Counted from the first letter of the stretch, positions 22,265 through 31,143 are shown. The stretch: DNA of 31,903 bases from Desulfococcus sp041737845 (GCF_041737845.1 NZ_JBGSQX010000067.1:1-31903); one strand, 5' to 3'. Notes: generated from the sequence alone by a model not told the origin. Numbers and translations are program-made.

Positions 22265-22699
22265 TCAGGCGAGCGTACCACCCGCGGCTTCTATCTTTTT
22301 CCTGGCGCCTTCACTGACGGCCTCCAAGCGAATTGTCAAGGGATACAGTACATCCCCGAATCCCAGCAGCTTGATGCCGTCGTAGCCGCCCTTGACGAGG
22401 CCGGTTTTGATGAGCGAAGCTTCGTCGACCGTGTCTCCGCTCTGGAACCGGGCCAGATCCTTGATGTTGATGACGGCGATCTTTTTCTTGAAAATATTGG
22501 TGAAGCCCCGTTTGGGAAGACGGCGGTGGATGGGCATCTGGCCGCCCTCAAACCCCGGTCTGACGCCGCCGCCGGACCTGGCCTTGTGTCCTTTGCTTCC
22601 TCTGGCCGCCGTTTTCCCCGATCCGGAGCCAACGCCGCGACCCAGGCGCTTCCGTGATTTCCGGGACCCTTCCGCTGGGGTCAATTCATGCAGTTTCAT
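22265..22699 (-). CDS. rplO: 50S ribosomal protein L15
   Basis: 144 residues. The Gly/Arg/Lys-rich N-terminal extension (GSRKSRKRLGRGVGSGSGKT, then KARSGGGVRPGFEGGQMP) reaches into 23S rRNA, and the globular C-terminus ends ARKKIEAAGGTLA. Its ATG overlaps the rpmD stop by 4 bases, so translation is probably coupled. Confidence 0.95.
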   Translation of the reverse strand: MKLHELTPAEGSRKSRKRLGRGVGSGSGKTAARGSKGHKARSGGGVRPGFEGGQMPIHRRLPKRGFTNIFKKKIAVINIKDLARFQSGDTVDEASLIKTGLVKGGYDGIKLLGFGDVLYPLTIRLEAVSEGARKKIEAAGGTLA

Positions 22700-22884
22700 T
22701 CAGACGTCTCCTCTGCCTTCACCAAATGGGACACCGCCCCGACCATTCCGCGGATTGCGGGCGTGTCGTTGAGAATGACCGTTTTGTTCAATTTGGTAAG
22801 GCCCATTCCGCGCAGTACCTTGCGATGCTTTTCCGGCCTTCCGATCATGCTTTTAACAAGTGTTATCTTCAACTTTTGAGCCAT
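22696..22884 (-). CDS. rpmD: 50S ribosomal protein L30
   Basis: 62 residues: LKITLVKSMIGRPEKHRKVL then GMGLTKLNKTVILNDTPAIR and a C-terminal MVGAVSHLVKAEE. The small ferredoxin-like fold is typical. It ends inside the rplO start. 58 bases after rpsE. Confidence 0.94.
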   Translation of the reverse strand: MAQKLKITLVKSMIGRPEKHRKVLRGMGLTKLNKTVILNDTPAIRGMVGAVSHLVKAEETSE

Positions 22885-22942
22885 CTATCTTCCCCCAACC
22901 ATTATCCATCCGCCGTATATGCGTAACGAGCCGCGCGATCCG

Positions 22943-23449
22943 TTATAGTTCCTCTTCGGTCTTTCCCCGTCTCGCGGCGATCTGCCTGCGGCTCTGGAGC
23001 TGATAAAGCCCTTCCAAAGTGGCCTTGACGACATTGTGCGGGTTGTTGGATCCCAGACATTTCGTCAGGATATCCTGCACCCCGACGGCTTCCAATACCG
23101 CTCGCACCGCACCGCCCGCGATCACGCCGGTTCCCTGGGAGGCCGGTTTCAGAAGGACACGGCCGGCACCGAACTTGCCGACGATTTCAAATGGGATCGT
23201 CCCGTTGACCAGCGGCACCTTCAGCATGGCTTTTTTGGCCTTGTCAACGCCCTTTCGAATGGCCTCCGGGACCTCGTTGGCTTTGCCCAGACCAAAACCG
23301 ACGCTTCCCTCCCCATCTCCTACGACAACGATTGCGCTGAAACTGAACCGACGACCGCCTTTGACGACTTTCGCCACCCGGCTGATATGGACGACCTTAT
23401 CGATGAGTTGATTCTCATCCGTATCCTGTCTTTTCGCATTAAAGACCAA
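22943..23449 (-). CDS. rpsE: 30S ribosomal protein S5
   Basis: 168 residues. The double-stranded-RNA-binding N-terminal half has VVKGGRRFSFSAIVVVGDGE and GFGLGKANEVPEAIRKG; the C-terminal half has GTGVIAGGAVRAVLEAVGV. S5 helps decoding accuracy. It begins with TTG (23447-23449) behind AAGGAGG about 8 bases upstream; there is no nearby ATG. Confidence 0.95.
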   Translation of the reverse strand: MVFNAKRQDTDENQLIDKVVHISRVAKVVKGGRRFSFSAIVVVGDGEGSVGFGLGKANEVPEAIRKGVDKAKKAMLKVPLVNGTIPFEIVGKFGAGRVLLKPASQGTGVIAGGAVRAVLEAVGVQDILTKCLGSNNPHNVVKATLEGLYQLQSRRQIAARRGKTEEEL

Positions 23450-23469
23450 GGGACTGCCTCCTTATTCCT

Positions 23470-23844
23470 TTAAAAATCCAATCCGGCTTTGCGCGCACCC
23501 TCAGAGACGGCCTTGACCCGTCCGTGGTACAAGAAGCCGTTCCTATCAAAAACCACCTTGTTGACGCCTTTTTCAATCGATCGCTCGGCAATCAGTTTTC
23601 CGACGGCGCCGGCGGTTTCCTGTTTGCCCTTGGCGGCGGATAGCTCCGCATTCTCCTTCACGACCTTTTCCACACTTGAGGCGGCAGCGAGGGTAACGCC
23701 ACGGGTATCGTCGATCACCTGTGCGTATATGTGCCTGGCGCTCCGGAAAACGCTCAATCGAGGCCTCTCGGCTGTCCCGGTGATATGCTTGCGAATTCTT
23801 CGCTTACGTTTCAGGCGTGCCTGTTTTTTATCAAAAAAGCCCAT
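23470..23844 (-). CDS. rplR: 50S ribosomal protein L18
   Basis: 124 residues. The basic N-terminus RLKRKRRIRKHITGTAERPR, SVFRSARHIYAQVIDD and the end VVFDRNGFLYHGRVKAVSEG fit L18, which binds 5S rRNA with L5. ATG start; 55 bases after rplF and 20 before rpsE. Confidence 0.95.
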   Translation of the reverse strand: MGFFDKKQARLKRKRRIRKHITGTAERPRLSVFRSARHIYAQVIDDTRGVTLAAASSVEKVVKENAELSAAKGKQETAGAVGKLIAERSIEKGVNKVVFDRNGFLYHGRVKAVSEGARKAGLDF

Positions 23845-23899
23845 CTCACAGTTTCCTTACACTCAAAGAACCGATAGAATGATCTTCTATGGTTATGGG

Positions 23900-24439
23900 T
23901 TATTTCGCTCCGGTCTTGCCGGCCTTGCGCTGAATCTTCTCTTGAGCGTATTTGATTCCCTTGCCTTTGTATGGCTCCGGAGGTCTCAGTCGCCTGATGG
24001 AAGCAGCCATTTGCCCGAGCGCTTCTTTGTCGATTCCTGAAAGCTTGATCGTATTGTTGCGGTCGATTTCAACAGAGATCCCCTCGGGTATTTCGAAATT
24101 AATGGGATGCGAGTATCCCAGGTTCAGCACGATCTGGTCTCCGCTCTTTTCAGCGCGATATCCGATGCCGTTGATTTCAAGGACTCTTTCGAATCCCTGG
24201 CTGACGCCGGTGACCATGTTGGAAACCAGGCTGCGTGTCAGCCCCTGAATTGCGCGTACCTCCCGGGATTCGCTTTCCATGGTCACGCGGATCTCGTGCT
24301 CCCGCACATCCAGGTTCACATCGCCGTGAATCGTCCGAGTCAGCTTACCCTTTTCACCCTCGACGATGATGACCCGGTCTTTGCAGGCCACCTTGGTTTT
24401 GTTCGGTATCGGAATCGGTTTCTTTCCTACTCGAGACAT
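23900..24439 (-). CDS. rplF: 50S ribosomal protein L6
   Basis: 179 residues, starting MSRVGKKPIPIPNKTKV, with two repeated alpha/beta domains and the conserved C-terminal RRLRPPEPYKGKGIKYAQEK. It lies at the base of the factor-binding stalk. 15 bases after rpsH. Confidence 0.95.
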   Translation of the reverse strand: MSRVGKKPIPIPNKTKVACKDRVIIVEGEKGKLTRTIHGDVNLDVREHEIRVTMESESREVRAIQGLTRSLVSNMVTGVSQGFERVLEINGIGYRAEKSGDQIVLNLGYSHPINFEIPEGISVEIDRNNTIKLSGIDKEALGQMAASIRRLRPPEPYKGKGIKYAQEKIQRKAGKTGAK

Positions 24440-24454
24440 CTGTCACTCCTCTTC

Positions 24455-24853
24455 CTACCAGACCCTGCAGAGGATCTCGCCGCCCACATTTTCCTTGCGG
24501 GCTTCCTGGTCGGTCATGATCCCCCTGGATGTGGACAAAATTGCAATGCCTGTGCCGTTGTAAAAGGGCTGGATGTCCTTTCCCTTTACATATATCCTCC
24601 TGCTCGGCCTGCTGACACGTTCAAGATGGTATATGGCGTTATGGGAATCCGGGCTGTATTTCAGGTATACCCGAAGAATCCCCTGCTTGTTGTCCTTGAT
24701 GAGCTTGTAATTCTTGATGTACCCCTCGTTCCGCATCACCTTGGCCAGTTCGACCTTCATGTTGGAGCTGGGGATGTCAACGCTTTTTGCCTTCGCTCTT
24801 CCCGAATTTCTGATCCGGGTCAGCATGTCCGCAATTGGATCGCTAATCGTCAT
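24455..24853 (-). CDS. rpsH: 30S ribosomal protein S8
   Basis: 132 residues: SDPIADMLTRIRNSGRAKA start and the C-terminal STSRGIMTDQEARKENVGGE signature. S8 binds helix 21 of 16S rRNA and in E. coli represses the spc operon. ATG start; 30 bases after rpsN. Confidence 0.95.
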   Translation of the reverse strand: MTISDPIADMLTRIRNSGRAKAKSVDIPSSNMKVELAKVMRNEGYIKNYKLIKDNKQGILRVYLKYSPDSHNAIYHLERVSRPSRRIYVKGKDIQPFYNGTGIAILSTSRGIMTDQEARKENVGGEILCRVW

Positions 24854-24883
24854 AACTTATGCTCCTTGCTCTGATGTATCCGT

Positions 24884-25069
24884 CTACCAGCTCGATTTGG
24901 TGACGCCGGGGAGAAAACCTTGCGATGCAAGGTTTCGAAAACAGATACGACAGATCCCAAACTTTCTGATAAACGCCCTTGGCCGACCGCAAATCGGGCA
25001 CCGGTTGTACGCCCGTACCTTGAATTTAGGCTTTCCACTGGCCTGCATTCTAAGTGCTTTCCTCGCCAA
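24884..25069 (-). CDS. rpsN: 30S ribosomal protein S14, zinc-type (type Z)
   Basis: 61 residues with C24, C27, C40, C43 (CPIC and CRIC), and the end LASQGFLPGVTKSSW. This is the short zinc form; the ~100-residue zinc-free form is not in the window. It begins with TTG (25067-25069) behind AAGGAGG. It contacts 16S rRNA in the 30S head. Confidence 0.95.
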   Translation of the reverse strand: MARKALRMQASGKPKFKVRAYNRCPICGRPRAFIRKFGICRICFRNLASQGFLPGVTKSSW

Positions 25070-25079
25070 ATCTTCCTCC

Positions 25080-25619
25080 TTAATTTCGGAACGGCATCCC
25101 TAACAGCTTAAGTAGTGCCTTTCCCTCTTCATCGGTCTTGGCTGTGGTGACGACCGAAACGTTCAGGCCTTTGATCTTATCGATCTTGTCATAGTCAATT
25201 TCCGGGAAGATAATGTGTTCCCGGATCCCCAGGGAATAGTTCCCCTTTCCGTCGAAAGCCTTTCCGGAAATGCCTCTAAAATCCCGAACGCGCGGCAGGG
25301 CGATATTCACCAGTTTATTGAAAAAACCATACATCCGTTCGCGACGGAGGGTAACCATGACCCCGATGGGCATGCCTTCCCGCAGCTTGAAAGCGGCGAT
25401 GGATTTCTTTGCGCGTGTTACAACCGGCTGCTGACCGGCAATCATCCTGAGTTCCTCGACCGCGGAGTCGATCAGCTTGATGTTGTGGATCGCTTCCCCC
25501 AATCCCATGTTAAGCACGACCTTCTCCAGCTTCGGAACCTGCATGACGTTCTTATAGGTGAAGGTTTCGATCAGTTCGGGAACGATCTTTTCTTCATACG
25601 TTTTTTTTAGATTAGACAT
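25080..25619 (-). CDS. rplE: 50S ribosomal protein L5
   Basis: 179 residues: KKTYEEKIVPELIETFTYKN, KLEKVVLNMGLGEA and FPEIDYDKIDKIKGLNVSVV. L5 binds 5S rRNA. Two ATGs are adjacent (25622 and 25619); the second is better spaced from GGAGGG and gives the family's usual length. Confidence 0.94.
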   Translation of the reverse strand: MSNLKKTYEEKIVPELIETFTYKNVMQVPKLEKVVLNMGLGEAIHNIKLIDSAVEELRMIAGQQPVVTRAKKSIAAFKLREGMPIGVMVTLRRERMYGFFNKLVNIALPRVRDFRGISGKAFDGKGNYSLGIREHIIFPEIDYDKIDKIKGLNVSVVTTAKTDEEGKALLKLLGMPFRN

Positions 25620-25640
25620 CATCACCCTCCAGCACAAGAC

Positions 25641-25973
25641 CTATGCGTCCAGAACCTCATCGCATTTTGTACAAACGCGCACTTTTTTGCCGTCGTCCAG
25701 TTGCCGCATTCTTATTCTGGAAGGCGACATACACTTGTTGCACATCAACATCACGTTCGTCCACTGGATCGGCGCTTCGGACTCGACAATGCCTCCCTGG
25801 CGGTTCTTCGCACTGGGCTTCGTGTGGCGCTTGACGATGTTGATGCTCTCGACAAGAATCCGGCTCTTCTTGTTGATGACCTTGAGTACCTTGCCGATTT
25901 TTCCTCGATCCTTGCCGGCGAGTATCTTAACCTTGTCGTCCTTCTTGACGTGGCATTTATTCGTATTTTTCAT
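25641..25973 (-). CDS. rplX: 50S ribosomal protein L24, with C4 zinc site
   Basis: 110 residues. The KOW segment is KKDDKVKILAGKDRGKIGKV. C78, C81, C101 and C104 (CNKC, CTKC) form a likely zinc ribbon, absent from E. coli L24 but present in many bacteria. L24 starts 50S assembly. 34 bases after rplN. Confidence 0.94.
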   Translation of the reverse strand: MKNTNKCHVKKDDKVKILAGKDRGKIGKVLKVINKKSRILVESINIVKRHTKPSAKNRQGGIVESEAPIQWTNVMLMCNKCMSPSRIRMRQLDDGKKVRVCTKCDEVLDA

Positions 25974-26007
25974 TGCTCATTTCTCCACAGGGCAAGCCGA
26001 GATGGAA

Positions 26008-26376
26008 CTACAATACCTCTGGAGCCAGGGAAATTATTTTCATAAACCGCTTTGCTCGCAGCTCTCTTGCCACAGGTCCGAAGATGCGTGTCCCGACAGG
26101 CTCTTTGGCCGCATTGATCAGAACGGCGGAATTGTCGTCGAATCGTATGTAGGAACCGTCCGGACGCTTGATCTCCTTTTTGGTCCGGACCACCACCGCT
26201 TTCAGGACATCCCCTTTTTTTACCTTCGCATTCGGTATGGCTTCTTTAACCGAGACCACGATGATATCGCCGATACTTGCATACCGTCTTCTGGAGCCAC
26301 CGAGGACTTTGATACAGTATAGAACCTTGGCGCCGGAGTTATCCGCTACCGTGAGTCTAGACTCTGCCTGAATCAT
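26008..26376 (-). CDS. rplN: 50S ribosomal protein L14
   Basis: 122 residues: MIQAESRLTVADNSGAKVLY, GDIIVVSVKEAIPN, and the end ARELRAKRFMKIISLAPEVL. It lies at the subunit interface and binds L19. ATG start; 19 bases after rpsQ. Confidence 0.95.
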   Translation of the reverse strand: MIQAESRLTVADNSGAKVLYCIKVLGGSRRRYASIGDIIVVSVKEAIPNAKVKKGDVLKAVVVRTKKEIKRPDGSYIRFDDNSAVLINAAKEPVGTRIFGPVARELRAKRFMKIISLAPEVL

Positions 26377-26395
26377 GCTAATTTTCCTTTACGTG

Positions 26396-26653
26396 TCAAA
26401 CCGCTTTCTCGAGAATTTCACTAATTCGCCATCGCTTGGTTTTGCTGAGCGGTCTGGATTCGGTGATCATCACCTTATCCCCCACCTGGCATGCATTAGC
26501 CTCATCGTGAGCCGCAAACTTGGCCCGCCTTCGAATAAATTTGTGGTAAAGCCGATGCTTCACCAAACGCTCAACCTGAACCACGACGGTTTTGTCCATG
26601 CTGTTGCTGACGATGGTTCCGGTCAACTGTCTTTTCATTCCTCGCTTTTTCAT
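26396..26653 (-). CDS. rpsQ: 30S ribosomal protein S17
   Basis: 85 residues: RQLTGTIVSNSMDKTVVVQV, then KFAAHDEANACQVGDKVMIT and ESRPLSKTKRWRI, the standard OB-fold sequence. It binds 16S rRNA. ATG start; 17 bases after rpmC. Confidence 0.95.
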   Translation of the reverse strand: MKKRGMKRQLTGTIVSNSMDKTVVVQVERLVKHRLYHKFIRRRAKFAAHDEANACQVGDKVMITESRPLSKTKRWRISEILEKAV

Positions 26654-26670
26654 GGCTATTCTTTATCTAT

Positions 26671-26865
26671 TTATTTTTTGAGTTCAATCTCTTTCATAAT
26701 CGTCTTGACTCTAGCCAGATCACGCTTTGTAACCTTGATCTTCTGCGTGTTTTCAAGCTGCCCGACGCCATGCCGGAAGCGAAGGTTGAACAGTTCCTCA
26801 CTGAGGTCGTTCGCTTTTTGGCGCATCTCATCGGTGCCCAGCTCTCGAATCTCACTCGCTTTCAT
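26671..26865 (-). CDS. rpmC: 50S ribosomal protein L29
   Basis: 64 residues, two helices: MKASEIRELGTDEMRQKAND and ELFNLRFRHGVGQLENTQKI, then KRDLARVKTIMKE. It lies near the tunnel exit and binds trigger factor/SRP. Its ATG shares one base with the rplP stop (TGATG), so translation is probably coupled. Confidence 0.94.
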   Translation of the reverse strand: MKASEIRELGTDEMRQKANDLSEELFNLRFRHGVGQLENTQKIKVTKRDLARVKTIMKEIELKK

Positions 26866-27278
26866 CACATATCCCCCCTCACAACGAATTTCGTCTTGAC
26901 GGGAAGCTTGTGGGACGCCAGCCGAAGAGCCTCTTTGGCCAATTCCACCGGAATGCCCTCCATTTCGTAGAGGATCCTGCCGGGGCGAATGACGGCTACC
27001 CACCCTTCAGGGGCGCCTTTGCCTTTTCCCATCCGCACTTCAGCGGGCTTTTTGGTGAAAGGCTTGTCGGGAAAAATCCGAATCCACATTTTTCCGCCCC
27101 TCTTGACGTGACGGGTCATGGCGATACGCGCGGCCTCGATCTGCTTTGAGCTGATCTTGCCGCATTCGACGGCCTGGAGGCCGAATTCACCGAACGCCAG
27201 CGTGCTCCCACGCATGGCCATCCCGCGCATTCTTCCTTTTTGTTGTTTCCGAAATTTTACCTTCTTGGGACTCAACAT
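26865..27278 (-). CDS. rplP: 50S ribosomal protein L16
   Basis: 137 residues: MLSPKKVKFRKQQKGRMRGM, the conserved RKAR-like IAMTRHVKRGGKMWIRIFPD, and PAEVRMGKGKGAPEGWVAVI. L16 organises the A-site region of 23S rRNA. ATG start. Confidence 0.95.
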   Translation of the reverse strand: MLSPKKVKFRKQQKGRMRGMAMRGSTLAFGEFGLQAVECGKISSKQIEAARIAMTRHVKRGGKMWIRIFPDKPFTKKPAEVRMGKGKGAPEGWVAVIRPGRILYEMEGIPVELAKEALRLASHKLPVKTKFVVRGDM

Positions 27279-27311
27279 GTCCGAACTCTCCTTCGCATGC
27301 TTACCGCTGGG

Positions 27312-27950
27312 CTATATCGCATCCCTTTTCAGGATTTCGCCTTTGAAAACAAATACCTTAATGCCGATGATGCCGTAGGTCGTGTTCGCCTGCGTGAAGC
27401 CATAATCAATATCGGCCCTCAAGGTATGCAACGGCACGCGGCCTTCCCGGTACCATTCCGTCCTTGCCATTTCCGCACCGCCCAGGCGGCCGGCACAGAT
27501 GATCTTGACGCCCTTGGCGCCGAAACGCATCGCAGATGACACGGCCCGCTTCATCGCCCGCCGGAAAGCAACGCGGCGTTCAATCTGGAGCGCGACATTT
27601 TCGGCCACTAGCTGAGCGTCAATCTCAGGCTTTCTTACCTCCTGGATGTCGATCATGGCTTCTTGGGCAATCATCTTTTCAAGCTCGATTTTGAGCTGTT
27701 CGATCTCGGCGCCTTTTTTACCGATCACAATCCCAGGCCTTGCTGTATAAATTCGGAGTCTTACACGCTTGGACGATCTTTCGATCTCTACTTTAGAAAT
27801 CCCTGCGTGGTAAAGCTTCTTCTTTATAAACTTCCGGATCTCATAATCCTCTAAAATGTAATCCGCATAGTTTTTCCCAGCATACCAGCGGGAGTCCCAT
27901 GTCTTAACGATACCAAGTCTTAACCCTACAGGGTTTACTTTCTGGCCCAA
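27312..27950 (-). CDS. rpsC: 30S ribosomal protein S3
   Basis: 212 residues: GQKVNPVGLRLGIVKTWDSR, the KH domain with VIGKKGAEIEQL, and the late ARTEWYREGRVPLHTLRADI. It contacts mRNA at the entry tunnel and, with S4/S5, unwinds it. It begins with TTG (27948-27950) behind AAGGAGG. 15 bases after rplV. Confidence 0.95.
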   Translation of the reverse strand: MGQKVNPVGLRLGIVKTWDSRWYAGKNYADYILEDYEIRKFIKKKLYHAGISKVEIERSSKRVRLRIYTARPGIVIGKKGAEIEQLKIELEKMIAQEAMIDIQEVRKPEIDAQLVAENVALQIERRVAFRRAMKRAVSSAMRFGAKGVKIICAGRLGGAEMARTEWYREGRVPLHTLRADIDYGFTQANTTYGIIGIKVFVFKGEILKRDAI

Positions 27951-27965
27951 GCGTTTCCTCCTTGT

Positions 27966-28301
27966 TTACGCCATTTCCGCTAGAATTACTGTAATGTGAC
28001 TGGTCCTCTTCAGAATTCGCGTGCCTCTGCCCCGCGCTCTTGCGTGAAAGCGCTTCAGCACCGGCCCTTGATCGGCGATAATGTTTTTGATGACCAAAGA
28101 GTCCACGTCGACGCCCAAATTCTCATCTGCGTTCGCCACCGCCGAGCGGATCACTTTTGCAACGATCCCCGCTGTCTTCTGCGGCATGAACTTGAGGGTG
28201 CTCAGTCCGCGTTCCACCGGCTTTCCCTTGACGGCATCGACGATCGACCGCACCTTCTGCGGAGACGTACGCACATACCTCAATACGGCTTTGACCTCCA
28301 T
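27966..28301 (-). CDS. rplV: 50S ribosomal protein L22
   Basis: 111 residues: VKAVLRYVRTSPQKVRSIVD and the C-terminal signature RGTRILKRTSHITVIL. Its beta hairpin lines the peptide tunnel. ATG start; 27 bases after rpsS. Confidence 0.95.
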   Translation of the reverse strand: MEVKAVLRYVRTSPQKVRSIVDAVKGKPVERGLSTLKFMPQKTAGIVAKVIRSAVANADENLGVDVDSLVIKNIIADQGPVLKRFHARARGRGTRILKRTSHITVILAEMA

Positions 28302-28328
28302 TACGACTTACCCTTTTCCCAGAATAGA

Positions 28329-28610
28329 CTACTTTTTCAATTTAGACTTTTTATCACCGGCATGGCCGTAAAACGTGCGCGTGGGCGAAAACTCGCCCAG
28401 CTTGTGGCCAACCATGTTTTCCGACACAAACACCGGTATAAATTTCTTCCCGTTGTGGACTGCCAGCGTGATTCCAACCATCTCCGGGATGATTGTCGAC
28501 CGCCGGGACCAAGTCTTGATCACCTTGTTGCTGCGGGTTTCCTGGGCCACAAACACCTTGCTCATGAGCTTTGAATCAATGTATGGACCTTTTTTTAACG
28601 ACCGTGGCAT
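28329..28610 (-). CDS. rpsS: 30S ribosomal protein S19
   Basis: 93 residues: MPRSLKKGPYIDSKLMSKVF, TWSRRSTIIPEMVGITLAVH and GHKLGEFSPTRTFYGHAGDK. It lies in the 30S head near the A site. ATG start; 54 bases after rplB. Confidence 0.95.
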   Translation of the reverse strand: MPRSLKKGPYIDSKLMSKVFVAQETRSNKVIKTWSRRSTIIPEMVGITLAVHNGKKFIPVFVSENMVGHKLGEFSPTRTFYGHAGDKKSKLKK

Positions 28611-28664
28611 AACCTCTCCTACACTTGCAGATGCCCTGGAATGATCACCAGAAACGATGCTCTT

Positions 28665-29492
28665 TTATTTTTTCGTGCGTCTTTTGACAATAAAACGATC
28701 GGTTCTCTTGTTGTTGCGCGTGCGATACCCCTTTGTCGGTACGCCCCAGGGCGAACAAGGATGGCGTCCGCCCGATGACCGGCCCTCGCCGCCGCCCATG
28801 GGATGATCCACGGGGTTCATGGCCACGCCGCGGACCTCCGGTCGCCTGCCCAGCCAGCGCTTGCGGCCGGCTTTTCCCAGGGCGATGTTCTCGCTCACCA
28901 CGTTGCCAACCTGCCCGATGGTGGCCTGGCAGGTCAGCAGAACCATCCGGACCTCCCCGGAAGGAAGCTTCACCTGGGCATATCGATCCTCCTTGGCCAT
29001 CAACTGGGCAAAGGTGCCCGCGCTTCGGACGATTTGACCGCCCTTTCCGACGCGGAGCTCGATGTTGTGGATGAATGTTCCCAGAGGGATGTTCTTGATG
29101 GGGAGCGAGTTCCCCGGCTTGATATCGGCTTCCGGACCGGACAGGATATCGTCGCCCACGGAAAGATTCACGGGCGCCAGGATATAGCGCTTTTCTCCGT
29201 CGACATAGTTGAGCAGCGCGATTCTGGCGCTCCTATTCGGGTCGTATTCAATCGCCGCAACCTTTGCGGGGATGCCGATCTTGTCTCGTTTGAAATCGAT
29301 TACGCGGTAGTGGCGCCTGTGCCCTCCACCGCGATGCCTGCACGTTATCCGGCCGTTATTGTTTCGCCCACCTTTTTTCTTGAGCACCCTGATCAAACTT
29401 TTTTCGGGTTCATTCCGGGTGACATCTTCAAAGGTTGAATATTCCTGGAACCTGCGACCGGGAGATGTTGGTTTAATCCTCTTAACTGCCAT
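28665..29492 (-). CDS. rplB: 50S ribosomal protein L2
   Basis: 275 residues, starting MAVKRIKPTSPGRRFQEYST. The C-terminal NPVDHPMGGGEGR holds the histidine conserved near the peptidyl-transferase centre, followed by PWGVPTKGYRTRNNKRTDRF. The OB and SH3-like domains are in the usual order. 15 bases after rplW. Confidence 0.95.
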   Translation of the reverse strand: MAVKRIKPTSPGRRFQEYSTFEDVTRNEPEKSLIRVLKKKGGRNNNGRITCRHRGGGHRRHYRVIDFKRDKIGIPAKVAAIEYDPNRSARIALLNYVDGEKRYILAPVNLSVGDDILSGPEADIKPGNSLPIKNIPLGTFIHNIELRVGKGGQIVRSAGTFAQLMAKEDRYAQVKLPSGEVRMVLLTCQATIGQVGNVVSENIALGKAGRKRWLGRRPEVRGVAMNPVDHPMGGGEGRSSGGRHPCSPWGVPTKGYRTRNNKRTDRFIVKRRTKK

Positions 29493-29507
29493 GACAACTC
29501 CTAAATG

Positions 29508-29795
29508 TTAAACGCCTTCAAAAAAGTCAATCCGTTCTCCAGGCATCAGTTTCACAATCGCCTTTTTCCAGTCTTTCCGCTTGCCGACGATTTTTCCTCG
29601 CTGCTTGATCTTGCCCTTGACATGCATGGTCTGAACCGCAGCCACGCGAACGTTGAAAAGCTTTTCGACCGCTTTCTTGATCTCAACGCGGTTGGCCCTG
29701 GGGCTTACCTCAAACGAAAACTGATTGTGGACCTCTTTATGGTTTGTTGTCTTCTCTGTCACGAGAGGGCGTATAATCATATCATAATGGTTCAT
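29508..29795 (-). CDS. rplW: 50S ribosomal protein L23
   Basis: 95 residues: DMIIRPLVTEKTTNHKEVHN, VSPRANRVEIKKAVEKLFNV and VKGKIKQRGKIVGKRKDWKK. It forms part of the tunnel exit. Its ATG overlaps the rplD stop by 4 bases. Confidence 0.94.
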   Translation of the reverse strand: MNHYDMIIRPLVTEKTTNHKEVHNQFSFEVSPRANRVEIKKAVEKLFNVRVAAVQTMHVKGKIKQRGKIVGKRKDWKKAIVKLMPGERIDFFEGV

Positions 29796-30415
29796 GCGGA
29801 CAGCCTCCCTTCGATCGCTTTAATGGCAGGCTCAAGCACGATGATTTCTTTATACTTCAGAATATCATAGACGTTGAGGCCTTCAACCCTGATCACCTTG
29901 ACATGGGGAAGATTCCGGGAGGAAAGCATGAGCTTTTCATCCGCCGCTTCGGTCACCAGAAGGACGTTGCTTTTGTCCAGTGTGCGGATCACCTCGGCGA
30001 AAGCCTTGGTCTTGATCCGATCCAGTTCCAGTTGGTCCAGCACCGTCAGCTCATTTTCCTGAAGCTTGCTGGACAGCGCCATCTTCAGGGCCAGTCTCCT
30101 GACCTTCTTGGGGACATTGTATGCATACGATTTGGGCGAAGGACCGAAGACGACCCCGCCGCCTCTCAACACCGGCGATTTGATGTCGCCCCGTCGCGCG
30201 CGACCGGTTCCCTTCTGACGAAAAAGCTTCTTCGTGCTTCCTCTGACATCCCCCCGACGCTTGACGGATGCGCTCCCCGCCCGTCTTGAGGCGAGCTGCA
30301 TGGTGACCACCTCATGCAGGACGCTGGGCTTTACGGGGACGTTGAATATTTCATCCGAAAGCTCTACCTGAGAAACCTTCTCGCCCTTGCTATTCAGAAC
30401 ATCTACAACTGCCAT
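29792..30415 (-). CDS. rplD: 50S ribosomal protein L4
   Basis: 207 residues. The extended loop has KKLFRQKGTGRARRGDIKSP and GPSPKSYAYNVPKKVRRLAL; it reaches the tunnel constriction. In E. coli L4 represses the S10 operon through its leader; that leader was not identified here. ATG start; 71 bases after rplC. Confidence 0.95.
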   Translation of the reverse strand: MAVVDVLNSKGEKVSQVELSDEIFNVPVKPSVLHEVVTMQLASRRAGSASVKRRGDVRGSTKKLFRQKGTGRARRGDIKSPVLRGGGVVFGPSPKSYAYNVPKKVRRLALKMALSSKLQENELTVLDQLELDRIKTKAFAEVIRTLDKSNVLLVTEAADEKLMLSSRNLPHVKVIRVEGLNVYDILKYKEIIVLEPAIKAIEGRLSA

Positions 30416-30486
30416 AACGAACCTCGCCGGCCCCTTACTTGACCCCCCTTGTTCAAGGGAGGGCCTTCGCGGGGCCTCACGCGATT

Positions 30487-31119
30487 TTATTTCGCGTATT
30501 TAGTTTTTCTAACGATGACCAACCCGGACGTCGATCCGGGGACCGCACCCTTCAGCAGCACCAGGTTTTCTTCCGGCCTGATGTCGACGACTTCAAGGTT
30601 CCGGACGGTCTGTCTATCATTTCCGTAGGCTCCGGGCATGCGTTTGCCCTTGGTGACCCGAGACGGCCAGGCACTGCAGCCGATTGATCCGGGAATGCGC
30701 ACGCTGTGGCTGCCGTGGGTGGTTCTTCCGCCGGAAAATCCGTGGCGCTTGATGACGCCCGAAAACCCGCGCCCCTTGGTTTTCCCGATCACGTCCACCT
30801 TTTCGCCGACGTAAAACATCTCAGCCGTGATGACCTGACCGACATTGAACTCTTCCGGGTTGTCCACGGAAACCTCCCGCAGGGCCGCCGTGGAAGTCAA
30901 TCCGCTCTTCTTGAGATGGCCCTTGACCGGACTGTTGATACGCTTCTCTTTTCGCTGCCCGAAGGATAGCTGGAGGGAATTATACCCGTCCGTCGACTCG
31001 GTTTTCACCTGAGCCACTGTGCAGGGGCCTAACTCCACCACCGTCACCGGGATCTGCTTCCCTTCCGGCGAGTATACGGTGCTCATCCCCAATTTTCTAC
31101 CGATCAATGCATTGCACAT
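30487..31119 (-). CDS. rplC: 50S ribosomal protein L3
   Basis: 210 residues: LIGRKLGMSTVYSPEGKQIP, GKTKGRGFSGVIKRHGFSGG and the tip GNDRQTVRNLEVVDIRPEEN. Its loop comes close to the peptidyl-transferase centre. The histidines of HGFSGGRTTHGSH are seen. The next gene, rplD, follows after a 71-base gap, the largest in the S10 part of the cluster, and that gap holds a short CCCTT/AAGGG stem (30446-30459). Confidence 0.95.
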   Translation of the reverse strand: MCNALIGRKLGMSTVYSPEGKQIPVTVVELGPCTVAQVKTESTDGYNSLQLSFGQRKEKRINSPVKGHLKKSGLTSTAALREVSVDNPEEFNVGQVITAEMFYVGEKVDVIGKTKGRGFSGVIKRHGFSGGRTTHGSHSVRIPGSIGCSAWPSRVTKGKRMPGAYGNDRQTVRNLEVVDIRPEENLVLLKGAVPGSTSGLVIVRKTKYAK

Positions 31120-31143
31120 CGTTTTACCTCTCTTGTCCTACTG

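Noticed and set aside
30446..30459. CCCTT/AAGGG stem between rplC and rplD as a terminator or L4 site
   Set aside because: Only a 5-bp stem with 4-base loop, no U-run, and not in the expected operon leader position; too weak to call.
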